This document shows, piece by piece, positions 12,833 to 25,150 of a DNA stretch of 64,000 nt. Position 1 is the stretch's first letter. Each line of letters starts with the position of its first letter. The stretch is from Zerene cesonia (taxonomy: Eukaryota > Arthropoda > Insecta > Lepidoptera > Pieridae): the NCBI RefSeq assembly GCF_012273895.1, contig NC_052104.1, positions 7,936,001 to 8,000,000 of the forward strand, in the 5' to 3' direction. Both the position numbers and the translations under genes were made by a program. The notes under the pieces were generated by a model that was not told the origin of the DNA, ran no database searches, and was given only the letters and a program-made list of their open reading frames with translations.

Positions 12833-14089
12833 ATGTCTTTTTTTTATTTGTCACCAGTAAAAGGAACTATACCTTTTCATGTATTGGAAGTTATTGTCAC
12901 AAAGAGGTTAGAGCACTTAAATACTATTTTGAGGAACACACCAATTGAATACAACGAATATGTAATCGATGGAAGTGTTTATGACAATGTTGGTCATTTT
13001 ACATTATGTATAGCAGCTATTCTGGAACGAAATAATGATATAAACAACTTTTTATTGAGCACTGAAGTAGCTCTGTTCAAACGCCGTCTATACTCTCTTT
13101 CCACATCATACGATATCAGATGTTTTGCTAGAAAATTATTAAAAAACATAAGAAAACTCGACGATGTATTTGTTAGTTTTATAAAACCATTGCAAGTTGT
13201 ATGTCAACACATTTATTTGAAACATATATCACAACACCTTAGTTGTGAATGTAATAAAGATTGTACATTATACCATCTAGAATTAAAATTTCTACATTGT
13301 TTAGAATTCATATCCAAAAGGAGAGTAGAACTAAATAATGGCATGGCAAAAATACCATGCAATAAATGGAAAGAATATTTAATAATGCTATTTCGTACAA
13401 ATTTAAACCATAAGTTATACAATATTAAATTAAACAATATTACCTGTGATCCAAGAATAAATGAAATTGTAGCAAAAGTAAGAAACTCATGTAGAGGCAA
13501 GATTTCATCACCAAATAGTTTATCATGTCATGAAGTTGATGGTGCATCAAAAAGTTTCCCACCGTGCATGTTAAACCTGCATTTGCAGCTTAGGAAACGG
13601 CATAGACTATCCCATGAACAAAGATTCAATTATAGTCTGTTCCTGAAAGATATTGGAATGCCTGTGAATGAGTCTATAGAGTTTTGGAAGATGGAATACA
13701 GTAAGGCAGCTCATGCTCACAGCTGTTGTCATAATTGGGAACAGGATGAGAAAAAGTTCCTCTATGGTATTAGACATATGTATGGATTAGAAGGTGGAAA
13801 AAAGAGTTATTCATGTCGGAATTGTAGCCAAATACAGAACATTGAAAACTCCTGCTCGGAAGGAGGATGTCCATTTAAATCATTTGGAGATGCACAAATG
13901 CAACAACTTTTGTACTTAAATGAAAATGATTCCCTTTTGTCACAGATAAATGAACTAAAGGTTAAGCATCAATATTCAAAAGCATGTGTTTTATATTTAG
14001 AAAATAAACTCAATGATTCCATTGACTGTGATAAAGTTACATTAAATTTAACTCCAGTAACATATTTTTTGATTGCTTGTGGTAAATAA
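12833..14089 (+). CDS. Prim2: DNA primase large subunit, intronless (Prim2-like)
   Basis: A single open frame of 418 residues. It matches the eukaryotic primase large subunit, which with the catalytic small subunit and DNA polymerase alpha makes RNA-DNA primers in the nucleus. The C-terminal iron-sulfur domain is intact. The four expected cysteines are C245 (FPPCMLNLH), C328 (SYSCRNC), C346 (GGCPFKSFGD) and C385 (SKACVLY), with spacing 83/18/39, close to the family. Residues 257-286 (HRLSH to EFWK) are the conserved primer-binding helix region. The start is the first ATG after an in-frame TGA 18 bases upstream. The family is usually about 500 residues: this one lacks a basic N-terminal extension and a C-terminal tail. 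An AATAAA at 14085-14090 overlaps the stop codon. The lack of introns suggests a retrocopy or total intron loss. The open frame and kept cysteines argue against a pseudogene. Confidence 0.88.
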   Translation: MSFFYLSPVKGTIPFHVLEVIVTKRLEHLNTILRNTPIEYNEYVIDGSVYDNVGHFTLCIAAILERNNDINNFLLSTEVALFKRRLYSLSTSYDIRCFARKLLKNIRKLDDVFVSFIKPLQVVCQHIYLKHISQHLSCECNKDCTLYHLELKFLHCLEFISKRRVELNNGMAKIPCNKWKEYLIMLFRTNLNHKLYNIKLNNITCDPRINEIVAKVRNSCRGKISSPNSLSCHEVDGASKSFPPCMLNLHLQLRKRHRLSHEQRFNYSLFLKDIGMPVNESIEFWKMEYSKAAHAHSCCHNWEQDEKKFLYGIRHMYGLEGGKKSYSCRNCSQIQNIENSCSEGGCPFKSFGDAQMQQLLYLNENDSLLSQINELKVKHQYSKACVLYLENKLNDSIDCDKVTLNLTPVTYFLIACGK

Positions 14090-14947
14090 ATCACGAATTC
14101 ATATCTAATTGTCTTTGTTTTACCTTACCAATACATATAAAACATTAATACAACTTTATAATCAATTATACAACTATTTTATTTTTATTAGTAGGTACAA
14201 TTAACAATATGATGTCAACTGTGTAAAACTTTATAAAGTGGTAGCAGGTTTCAAATACTATGGGCTGAATAATAAGCATATCTTGTTATGCATTCTAGAT
14301 CATGAACTGCCTTTCATTAATTAAACTGCTGTAATTGTTTCTGTTAAATCTCTATATCTGTAATCTATAAGAAATATTGTTTGTTTCCAAAAGATAAATA
14401 AATTCATACAAGGAGGAGATTAGTGTGCCACCAGCTTTATGAAGCTTCCAAACAACCGATTTTTTCACATGACATCTGATCTAATTTGTTCTAATTTTCG
14501 TCTAATTTTAAAATTATTACGACAATTGAAGTTCTTCATATGAATATTATTATTATCAGCACAGATTTTTTCAATGAAAATAAAAACCGGTAATTTTAGA
14601 AACCCTTTTAGATTGGAATGTGACACATCTCTATAAACGTCAAAAAAAGGGAAGCTTTGGCTTGTGACTTGATTGCTTGTTTGTTAAATTATTTTTAAAA
14701 AACAAATTGAATCACAGTCAATAACTTAATTAAGAGCTACAGATTCAAGTGTTTAATAGTGCTATTGTAAATTGTGTGAACTTTTTGCCTCTTTATGGCT
14801 GGGATGTACGTTGCCTAGTTGACGAATTGACATGTACCCATGTAAGAATCCTAAATAGACTTTTGATGTCGGGGCCGTGTTTAAAAATAACATTGGATTG
14901 TCGCGACGGGTCGGGCGGCGGTGATCCTGTTTGCGCCACAAAACACA
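14090..14947. other. Intergenic Prim2-punt, with punt 5' UTR or promoter
   Basis: AT-rich, no exon on either strand. The last 100 bases before the ATG at 14948 become GC-richer (GGTCGGGCGGCGGTGATCC), which fits a 5' UTR or core promoter of the receptor gene. I see no clear TATA box. Confidence 0.5.
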
Positions 14948-17900
14948 ATGGCTTCTAACATTATATTTTGTATATCACTGATAGTCTCAGGTAAGAGAAC
15001 ATTGTTTAAATGTATTTTGGTCACTCATAAGATGTAAAAAAACATGTAAATAACTGTTTGTTTCTGCATGGTATTTACATTGAAATTTATAGATAAACAT
15101 TCTGTCAAGAACTGTTTATTCATTTTGAAGTCTGAGTAAGATTAAAGATTAATAGCTCTTATCTGTAAACAAAACTTCATGAATTATCTGTTCAGGATAC
15201 TTACTATATAATAATAAGTTTCCATTATTTTAAAATCAATTTTGTAAATACCAAAAATCCTGATAATTTTTAATGTTTATACAATTTTTAACATAAATTA
15301 TTGCATATTGTAGCCAATAGTATATAAAGAAACTTGTATTTATTGTTTACTACGCTCTAGTATTCATTGCTGACAAAGAATGAGCAACATGATCAAATAA
15401 CAAACAATGTTTGTTTCATCAATTTCAAATAATTGTCTCATGTTACAATGAATATGATTAGTTTGTATCTGTGTGAGTGAGATTTTATGTAAGATAAACG
15501 TTAAATATTATTTTAAAATGTTTCATATGCAATGTTTGTTTATGAAAGTTGGATAATTGATTGATATTTTTTTTAATAAATTAAATAGTAGTACAAGATA
15601 GTTTAAGATGGCATATTTTATTTTCTTTCACAAAGATATGTTCGACACAATTATAAATTAAGGATTGAATTCATAGAAGTAGTTACATACTGCAAACATA
15701 TTTTGTCATAATAAACTAGCTATATAGCGGGTTTTGCCTGTCTCCAATCAGGATAAGAAATAAAAAACGAATTATAATATAGAATAATATTGCTTCTACA
15801 TGTTTTTAAGTAAACTTTTAAAAATGGTTATGTATGTAGGTATCAATGTTTTTTTATCTACCACAGCTTCCAAATTTCACCTCTACGAAGAAAATTTGCA
15901 AAGAAACTTGATTTCACTTTTTTTAAGTCAATTTGTCCATACAGAACAATACAAGAGGATGAAAATTGTCCAACTACTGACCTATTGTAGATTTGAACAT
16001 AATGCATTCTTATCACAAAGTTATTTGTTGATCATATCAATATCAATTCGATAAACTTTATATATTTTTATTAAAGTAAACAACGCCATTGTAAAATTTT
16101 CTATGCCAAAAGTTTTATTTGATTTAATTTTAATATTCTCTCTTAATTTAATTTCAACAGCATTTAGTTTCTTCCTCATTATATTAGTATAGTATATTAC
16201 CAATATCTTTTTATTCCATAGGTATCCATGCAGTACCACCAAGTGAGGAAAACCTCCCACCTAGGCCTAAAGAAGGTGGTGTAACTACACGTTACTGTGA
16301 ATTCTATAATAACACTTTGCCAGAACCTTGCGATAGGTCCAAAGATGCCACATGTGTGCCAACAAATATTGTGAAAGAGGAGTGTCAGCCCATAGAGGCA
16401 GATAAGAGCAATCACTGCTTCACACTATGGCAGTTTGATAATATAACAAACACAGCAACAGTAAAAGTAAAAGGGTGTTTCCTTGATACTGTAGCATGCA
16501 ACGATCGAGCGTCAAACTGTCGCCTTCACAACATGAAACTTCCTCTTCTCCACTGCTGTTGTGAAGGCGATATGTGCAATGAGAACGCCACTTTCCCAGG
16601 ACTTGAAGCTGGTATGCCTCTACAAACCGAGATTCCGCCCCAACGAGTGCCCGCCTCACCTCTGCCTACCGCGGAGGATGACACGAAAGCAGTCATAGCT
16701 TACACGTTGACACCGCTATTTCTCCTATTTGTTGTTCTTGTTGGTTGCTATCTGTTATATAGAAGACGTAAAGGTGGGTCTTTTGATGAGCTCGGAAATG
16801 GCGAGGCGTCGTTATCTCGTCCACCTTCAGCGAGCGCTGGGATGGAGAACGAAGGCGTGAGCTTACTGGGACAAGTGACACTCTGTGAGGTTCGGGCTAG
16901 AGGCAGATTTGGAGCTGTGTGGAGGGCGAAACTGGGCCAACGCGACGTCGCTGTCAAAGTCTTCCCCTTGCAAGACAAGCAATCGTGGCTTGCGGAGCAG
17001 GAAATATACAGGCTGCCGCGAATGGATCATCCAGATATATTGCACTATATAGGAGTTGATAAGAAGGGAGATAATTTGCAAGCGGAGTACTGGTTGATCA
17101 CTGAATATCATGAAAGGGTAAGTCTTATATTATTTTTTACATTTGTCTTAATTTCATGTTGAATAAAATACATAATAATAAGTTGCCAGTTTACAAAATC
17201 TGTTAGTAAATCTTGGGAAAGAGTGATGCATTGCAGATCTGTTCCACTGATAATTAATTTTCCCCAAAAACGCATTCCCGACATCTTAAAAATGTTTCCT
17301 CTACTCTCTTCAGTAGTAGGAATAGCGTGTGTAACATAGAAATAAAATCAAAACTTTAGTTTGATATGAAATTTATGTATTAAGACATAAATTTCATATC
17401 AAACTAGCTAGCCGGCCGCGGCTATGCCCGCGTAGTCGCAGGAAACTTAGACTCGGGGTTTTTCTCGCATGTTCCCGTTCACGTGGGATTTCCGGGATAA
17501 AAACTATCCTATGTCCGTCTCCTGGGTCCAAGCTACCTCTGCACAAATTTTCAGCCAAATTGGTTAATCCGTTCTTCAGTTATAAATAGTGTAACTAACA
17601 CCACTTTCTTTTATGTATATAGACTTTAAATCGTTTGTGCTGAACTAATTTCCATCACACTTTTTTAGGGCTCGCTATGCGACTATCTAAAAGCGCACAC
17701 GCTTACCTGGTCGGAGGCGTGGCGTATCGCGGCGTGCGTGGCCCGCGGGCTCGCGCACCTGCACGAGGAAGGCGGCGGGAAACCGGCCATTGCGCATCGC
17801 GACTTTAAATCCAAAAATGTGCTATTGAAAGCGGATTTAAGCGCTTGCATCGCTGACTTCGGGCTGGCGCTTATTTTCGTGTCGGGACACGGGTGTGGAG

Positions 17901-19975
17901 ACGCCCACGGGCAGGTTGGCACGCGACGGTATATGGCGCCGGAAGTGCTGGATGGGGCTATTAACTTCACTAAGGACGCGTTCTTGAGAATAGACATGTA
18001 TGCGTGTGCGCTTGTGCTGTGGGAGATTGCGTCAAGGTGAGTTTTGGATACAACATAAGATCTTTTTCAAATTCAAAGTAGCTTAATTTACCAAAATTTC
18101 TCAAACATTACTTTATTCATAACTATTTTGAAACGCAAAAAATGATTTGGCTTAAAGTCAAAATCTTACAGGTAATGCCATCACATTTAAAAAATCCGCA
18201 AAAATTTAGTGATAATATCGTAATTATAATATTTATCCTTCAGATGCGAAGAGGGCGGCATTGACCCAACAGCACAGTACCGCCTACCATTAGAAGAAGA
18301 AGTAGGTTCGCATCCGGGATTAGAAGAGATGCAAGAAACGGTAGTGCAAAGGAAAATGAGACCACATATACCCCCGCAGTGGAGAGATCACCCCGTGAGT
18401 ATTACCATAATGTATTATAATGTGTAGTCTGTACTAATATTATAAACTTTTATGTTTCTGACGTTTACACGAAAAAACCACTACATCGATTTCAAAAATG
18501 CTTTCACCATTAGAAAGCTGCAAATAAATTATTAATCAATATATGTACCACGGGCGAACAGCTAGTGGCCAATACACTCGCACCCTCGGACAAGACCATG
18601 GGCTTTGTTATGCGGTTGTTAGCCGTAAAAGCATAACAGACAGACTTTAAAATTTATACTGTCAGTAATGGATACAGAAAAATACCTTTCAAAATATTAT
18701 ATTATTTTTTATGACTTGTTTTCCTTAGCAAACTCGTTGTCATTTTTCTGTTTTTTTTTCAAAAAAATTGATAATTAGCTTCAATCATACAGTCATTTGT
18801 AACGTTATTGTTGTCACCTGTAGCTATTACAATTCAATAAAAAAAACTTTACAAATTCGGATAACTTAAAGGCTAGCTTTGATGAAAAGTTCTTTATTTT
18901 CACCTTTAATATATGATATTTACTTGCTCGTCGCAGCAAATGAAATTATCTCCGAATCTATAACAAAATCCCTGTGTAGAAATCTTATAGTCATGAAATT
19001 GGCGTTCGTTAAACTGTTCATAGTACTAATGTCAATATACAATATTTGACCTAGTTCAAGTTCTATTGTTATCCAATCGGGTTAATTCGATGCATTTAGA
19101 TTGCACTATTTGAGACTATTCTAGCATAAAGATATTAGGTAACGTAACATAAAGGTCTGCAATCGACCTTACGCCTCTACAAATGTTCATGGGCGGTAGT
19201 AGCGCTTACCATCAGGCGTCCCACCAGCTGCATTGCCGGCTATGACATAAAAAAAACAACCGACATAAATATTACACATCAATTTATCTTCCTTAATAGT
19301 TTATGCCTCACCCAGCAATGGTTATTAAATAGAGTGTGTTTTTATTTTTTGTTACAAGTGGTAGAAGTACAAAATTGATGCGAACTTTTTTGTAGATTTG
19401 TCACCTGCTTGAAATTCATATAGTTTGACAATTTATTATTGGAAGCCCTAATTATGGTATTATCAGTGCAGTGCCTTATTGATGGAAGGTCCACTTGAAA
19501 CAGACATTCGAATTCGAAGACTTTATAAAAGTCTATTACTTTTGTAAAATTTTTAATTTCAAATCACCCTTCCCAACGGAAACTCGTTTGTAAATTACAG
19601 CGCAGGAGGTTGACCATAACGTCTAAAAGTAGTATTAATTCCAGTGTGGAAAAGTGATGATATCAGATGACTAAACATGTAGGTATCCCGCCCACCCTGA
19701 AACTACTATTGCATGAAGACATCATGGTAATCCTGCTCGTGTGGAAAAAGTCCACTCCATAAGTTCAAAAGTCCATCAAATATCCATTGCTCTTACCGAC
19801 CTTCCAGGGTCTCTCCGTGCTCTGCGACACAATGGAGGAGTGCTGGGACCACGACGCGGAAGCCCGGCTCTCGGCGTCGTGCGTCCTCGAGCGCATCGCG
19901 GCCCAGCGGCCCACGACGCATTTCACCGACACCACACCACTGCTGATACACGAGCTGAACGAGCAGAACTGCTGA
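14948..19975 (+). CDS. put: Type II activin/BMP receptor serine/threonine kinase (punt/ActRII)
   Basis: Five exons: 14948-14990, 16222-17117, 17669-18036, 18244-18394, 19808-19975. All junctions are GT-AG and in frame, giving 541 residues. Residues 1 to about 18 are a signal peptide. A cysteine-rich ectodomain follows, ending in the CCCEGDMCN box typical of these receptors, then a membrane span at about 171-194 and the kinase from about 235. The kinase shows a glycine loop (RGRFGAVW), K260 in VAVKVF, catalytic D358 in HRDFKSKN, D376 in DFG and GTRRYMAPE. At the cell surface such receptors bind activin or BMP ligands and phosphorylate type I receptors. DMYACALVLWEIASR and ECWDHDAEARLSA place it with ActRII/punt rather than wit. 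Introns 2 and 4 carry transposon fragments. A possible poly-A signal is at 20581. Confidence 0.95.
17357..17406. repeat. Perfect 22-bp hairpin in punt intron 2
   Basis: Arms 17357-17378 and 17385-17406 are perfect reverse complements (TAGTTTGATATGAAATTTAT and its complement) around a 6-base loop. The right arm abuts a GC-richer LINE-like block, so it may mark the end of an insertion. Confidence 0.8.
17402..17625 (+). repeat. RTE-like LINE 3' fragment in punt intron 2
   Basis: GC-richer than its surroundings, from CTAGCTAGCCGGCCGCGGC through GGGATTTCCGGGATAAAAAC and CAAATTGGTTAATCCGTTC. This resembles 3' ends of RTE-type LINEs spread through lepidopteran genomes. No coding frame remains. Confidence 0.5.
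18428..18567 (+). repeat. Short element ending ACCACGGGCGAACAGCTAGT
   Basis: Related pieces occur at 32100-32250 and, reversed, at 41150-41265. All share CTTTCACCATTAGAAAGCTGC or its complement and a GTACCACGGGCGA block. Probably a non-autonomous LINE or Helitron family. Confidence 0.55.
19152..19257 (+). repeat. SINE copy, 3' part only
   Basis: The 3' third of the nine-copy SINE: GGTCTGCAATCGACCTTACG, ATGTTCATGGGCGGTAG, CTTACCATCAGGCGTCCC and TATGACATAAAAAAAA. It lies in punt intron 4. Confidence 0.75.
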
Positions 19976-20644
19976 CCGCTGCTCAACCTTGAGGATCTGC
20001 CGCTGATCACGCTCTGATGGTGAGGTCGCGGTTGTTAAGGGGGAGGAGGAGTTAGGTGGATGTCTTAGGTGTAGGTTTCGAAGTGTGTGCGGGTAGAGGT
20101 TCGGGACAATGTTATGTGGAAGAAGGGAGAAGAGAATAGACAGTTTATTAGTTTCTCTGAAATTTTTTTACAACTTGGCGACTTTTGACGCAATTCAAAT
20201 ATGTACATTTAATAGAAATTATGAGTGTATTTATAATATAGATGGACATAATCGAAATGGGAAAAATGCGTTGGGGTATGTTATCCAAGCTGGTGTGGAA
20301 ATCCATAAAACTTGTAGCAAGTTCTTTTTTTTTTATTTACGCATTTCTTAAGAAATCCTTCTCGTTGTTGTTTTTCAACGAACCATATAAAAAGAGATTG
20401 TCATTCTCACCTCTACTCTGCATATTTTTGAAAAGTACAAACAGTTTGGGACAGTGATACGGAGGGTACACAGTCCTTTCATACGTTGCGACTTGTCACA
20501 TTGCTGATGTAGCAATAGTTATTGTCTATGATAAGAGAATATATAGAGTAAGAGTTGTTCTCGAAAATGAGAATTGATAAAATAAAAATGTCAGGCCTAA
20601 GCATTCCTGTGGCTAAACAGCAATTGAAATGTCCATTTTAACAA

Positions 20645-20857
20645 TCCTACTAATATTATAAATGCGAAAGTTTGTAAGGACATCCTTATAGATATGTGTG
20701 CGTTTATTGCTCTTTTACGCAAAAACTACTGAACCGATTGAAATGAAATTTGGTACGTAGGCAGCTGTACAACTGTAATAACATATAGACAACTTTTTAT
20801 CCCGATATTCCTACGGAATACGGACTAACGCGGGTAAAACCGCGGGGCGCAGCTAGT
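20645..20857 (+). repeat. Helitron-like short element, full length
   Basis: The most complete copy. It starts TCCTACTAATATTATAAATG and passes CGAAAGTTTGTAAGGACATC, ACTGAACCGATTGAAATG and TTTTTATCCCGATATTCC. It ends GGGGCGCAGCTAGT. A 5' TC, a 3' CTAG before T and no inverted ends fit a non-autonomous Helitron. Confidence 0.7.
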
Positions 20858-20861
20858 AACA

Positions 20862-21035
20862 TTACAAATGCGAAAATTGTAAGGACGTGTGTGCGTTTGT
20901 TGCTCTTTCACACAAAAACTATTGAACCGATTGCAATCAAATTTGGTACGAAGGCAGCTGGACAACTGGAATAACATATACGCAACTTTTTATTCCGATA
21001 TTCCTACGGGATAACGACTTAGTAACGCAGCTAGT
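20862..21035 (+). repeat. Second Helitron-like copy, tandem, decayed
   Basis: It begins within 6 bases of the previous copy (ACAAATGCGAAAATTGTAAG) and ends GTAACGCAGCTAGT. The GC-rich segment before the end has been lost, so it is the older or more damaged of the pair. Confidence 0.65.
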
Positions 21036-22092
21036 AATTCATAATATCACAATATTATAAGTGATTATGTAACATTGGTTTAAATAAAGAACATATAATT
21101 CTTGAAAAATGAATGCTCCAATTTTGCCACAGAAATGCACTACTGGAAAGATTTTTTGTTTTCATTGAGTTCTTTAGGAATTTTTCTATGAATTATCAAA
21201 GCTGTGGTAATGTTTACACAACATTTTCATGTTAAACTGTAGGTGTGATTGTGATTTAAATTATCGTAAAAGTAAATTTTTATGTAATTAACAACATTAT
21301 AAGACAAATACAAAAAAAAAAATTTTGCTATTGTGACAACAGGAAATATTTTATTTTTCATCGCAATTTTAAGACATTTTTTTTTTACATCTAGTTTGGA
21401 TACAATTAAAAAACAATAGCTTAAAATTATGAAATGTTGTCAATTGCTATAAAAAGAGATTGGCCTGTAGAGTACAACTCAGAATGGATGGGATTAAATC
21501 TAGAAGTTTCTAACAACAGACGTGATCACAAAAGACATTGACAAATTATATCAACGCATTATATCTATAAAAAGTATTGTGCAAATTTATCATCTGATGT
21601 TTTTTTTTTAATATTGTGGATAAAAAGACCGTTCACAATTAAGATGAAGTGATGAAAGGGCGCGAATAATAATTTGCAATATCGTAGTAATTTTAATATC
21701 ATTGCTATTGTATAAGGTGGAATCAACTATCATAGGTAAGTTTAAAGCAAGGAACAATCATTTTAATATGAAATATTTATCCACGATTGATGGAGTTGAT
21801 GTAGACATAACTTTAGGGGAGGCATTATTTGAAGGGGGGAGGGGGGATAAGAAAGTAAGATAATGATGTTAAATCATATGAGAGGGTAATTTAAAAAAAT
21901 CTGTCGTCTCTTTTTTCATAGTGAAATTATTTAAATATTATTTTTGTAAGTATCTTCGAATGATAATGAAATATTTTATAAAGATTTTGTCTCGTTATAT
22001 ACAATTTACTTTTTAACATTACAACATTTAACTTCGTTTACATATTTTATAAATATTTTCATGGTAACTTCTGCGCATTCTGAATTATCTTC

Positions 22093-22276
22093 TATATATA
22101 TAAAATTCTCGTGTCACAGTTTTCGTTGCCATACTCCTCCGAAACGGCTTGACCGATTCCTCTGAAATTTGGTAAGCATATTGGGTAGGTCTGAGAATCG
22201 GCCAACATCTATTTTTTATCCCGATATTCCTACGGGATACGGACTTACGCGGGTGAAACCGCGGGGCGCAGCTAGT
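22093..22276 (+). repeat. Chimeric Helitron-like element
   Basis: The left half (TATATATAAAATTCTCGTGT to CGAAACGGCTTGACCGATTC) matches the reverse complement of the element at 8729-8910. The right half (ATCCCGATATTCCTACGGG to GGGGCGCAGCTAGT) matches the family at 20645. Two families therefore share one 3' end. Confidence 0.65.
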
Positions 22277-22803
22277 TATAGTATAACATTTTGTTAGTTT
22301 TGTGTTGTAATTATTATTACTTGTTTCGTTTTGAAAATAAAGACGTATTGTGTTTTGGGTCAATTACGTATTCAGAAATGTGATAACTGATAAATGCTGT
22401 CTGTCTAGAAACATTGAGAACAAATTTTGATTTATACATGTTATTAACGAGTTTGTATACATACCTGCAGGCTTATGAAATAAAACAATTTTATTTATTT
22501 TTAAAATTCGCAGAGTACGTACCCCAATCCACTAATGACATAAAAAGAAATAAAAAATAAAAAATTATTGATCTTTTTTTTAATAACTATCACTTTTAAT
22601 AGTAATCGTGTTTGTTTGATCTGTTTCTACATTTCACTAAATCGAGAGTCCAATTTACACTTTGTAAGACTTAAGTTGCAACTATTTATAAACAATTAGC
22701 TAAATGTAAGTTTAAATTAAAATATCATAATTTATTTTTAGTTGTTGCTTTTTATGGAATTTAACGTTGGTGCCAATCATGTTGTCACGAATATTACAAG
22801 TTC

Positions 22804-22850
22804 TTTTTATGAAACTTATAATACATATAATATATTAAGTTTCATAAAAA
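22804..22850. repeat. 15-bp perfect inverted repeat
   Basis: Arms 22804-22818 (TTTTTATGAAACTTA) and 22836-22850 pair perfectly across a 17-base AT spacer. It is intergenic, so it may be a remnant of a small DNA transposon. No target duplication was recognised. Confidence 0.6.
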
Positions 22851-25150
22851 TTAACAAAAAAGGTTTTATAATTTTCCTTGGATATTTTCAATAGATCGAG
22901 TTTAGTAACTAGTTTTTATACTGTTACTAAACGTATTATTATTTCGCTTAGAATTACAAATTTAATAAGAAAATACGCGATATACACGAGATTTTCTTTT
23001 TAACAAGGCACGTTGAGTTCATATGTAATAATTGTATGCTTTATTATTATTTAATTGTACAGCAAAAACTAAAGGTTTTTGCTCCAGCTGTTGATTTGTT
23101 GCAGTCGAGTTTATTAATTCATCAATTGTGCTATTTATTATTGTTTAAAAATATAATAATGTTATCGCTCTTATATAGATATGTTTCGGAAATACAAATC
23201 ATATGCACATTGCAGGAATTGTTACTCGTGTTATCACAATTTTGAAATATTTAACATTCTTGTTGTAAATATTTCGAACGTGGGGTTAGTAGATATAAAT
23301 AATCAGCAATATATGACAATAAAGTTAATTTTCTTGCCTATTTTTCGTAACCCCAGACGAAAGACTGCATTTTACTAAAACAGCTTTCACGTACTATTCC
23401 TTAAATAGTACAACATTAAAAAATTGTCGGTAAGATGATAAATATTTGTTGCCATATACAGCCTAGTCTTGCTTAAATTTATATTTGAAATAGCAATATT
23501 TTTTAACTAGTGTCTTTGCATTTGTGCCTTTTACGTTGTGTACAAAATATGTTTATATACTCGTTGAGTTATTGCGTTTTATTAGCTAATCTGTTGTTAC
23601 TTGGAGAGTTATACGCTAGATGGAATTGAGAGGCGATGTAAATGAAGAGTTTTTTATGTAGGTAACACTTATTAATGTATTTTATTAAAATTGTGTTTCA
23701 CCGCGTTTTTCATGTTTCGAATCTTTCATGAATTAATACATAATTATGACAGTACTAAATGTTTCATGGCAATAATTGCCATCCTACAAAAATACCACGA
23801 AAAAAAACAGAAATTGTCTATGGCTCGTTTATTGGTAAATATTATATGTAATATAATGTTAATTTGTGCTAACCTATGCGGTCGTAAAGGTTTATTTATG
23901 ACGATAATATGTAAATTTCTCCATTAACTTCCACGACGTATCTTTAAGGCACCATATATCTAAAACGAACTACAATGTGATTTGAAGCATATGTTTGTAA
24001 TATATCAACACGGAAATCCAGACTATTTGGTTTCCAACGCCGTGCGCATATCACCATGAATAAATTAAGTTTTGCCAAATGTAAATAGCGTATTTGTAAG
24101 GTGTAGAAATTTCGATGTCGAATGTAGGTTGTGGATGCGCTGTTAAAGTTTTATAAACTACGTCACTGTGTTTAGGGACATGTATTGTCACAAAATGTTC
24201 CATCTAATATATTTTGTATTTAATTTACGGCCTACGTTTTCAATACAAGATTCAGAGAAGGTCGATTTCTATTAAAGATATACACTAAAGGCATGTAAGC
24301 ATGTTTTTATAATTTACTCTTTCGCACTGAAACATTAATCAGTTAGAGGGTTTTGCCTACAAGCATACGCGTAATTTATAACTTTTATACATAGAAAATA
24401 AATAGAGCAAAAAAGTCTAAAAAAGCAAGCTTAGTTAAAATGACTGCGTAATTAATCTTCCCTTGGACATAAAGTTTACATTCTCTGACACTTGTATTGA
24501 CATGAGAGTACACCAACCGCAAGACACGATTCCTATTTTGTAAAATATAGCTGTATATTCTGTGCTCAGTTTTATTTTTATATAATAGGGTAAGTGTCCA
24601 CAACTGTAGTATTGTAAGATTTTTAGACTTTTAGACTATTCTAGCTATTAGGTATTCGAGATTCTTCGTAGTCATATGTGAGGTGTGACGTCAACGATGT
24701 TTATCATGTATTTTTATTTTTAATTAACAAACATGGATGTATGTTGAGAATTGATGTATTAAAATATATTTTCTAGACAAGTGTGTTTCTTTTTTTATCA
24801 TACATTCAACATATAACATTGGGAGAGGCATTAAAAACAAACATTAAAGTATGAAAAATCTGATTTATTATCTGTATAGCAGTTCTTTTCACTGTACAAG
24901 TTGTCAGCGGGGTATGGCAACATCTCACAATCTCTGCGTTACTATCTGAACACTTTATGTACACTAAACCTTGTGAGAATCGTACGATGTGGACTCGGCG
25001 TTACCTCACTCAATTTTACACGTATTTGCGAAGGGAAAAATGAAAACGGAACGAAACTACAAACAAAAAAACCGTACTCAATGAAAACATCGAAATATTT
25101 GTGCTATATGATCAATCGTTTAAATGCATAGCGTTGGACACTTAAAACTT

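Larger units (their letters stand above)
19976..25150. other. Intergenic punt-4EHP with punt 3' UTR
   Basis: About 5 kb of AT-rich DNA up to the second gap. It begins with the likely punt 3' UTR (AATAAA at 20581). It then holds two Helitron-like copies in tandem (20645-21035), one chimeric copy (22093-22276) and a 15-bp hairpin (22804-22850). I see no convincing exon. Short open frames near 23000-24600 are AT-rich, mostly begin at non-ATG codons and resemble no family I know. Confidence 0.55.

Noticed and set aside
13213..13500. Minus-strand frame of 95 codons inside Prim2
   Set aside because: It is a shadow of the primase gene, which has all family motifs on the plus strand.
23036..24603. 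Several AT-rich frames of 65-78 codons downstream of punt
   Set aside because: Low complexity, rich in Ile/Phe/Tyr/Asn, no splice logic or family match, and as expected by chance in this composition.
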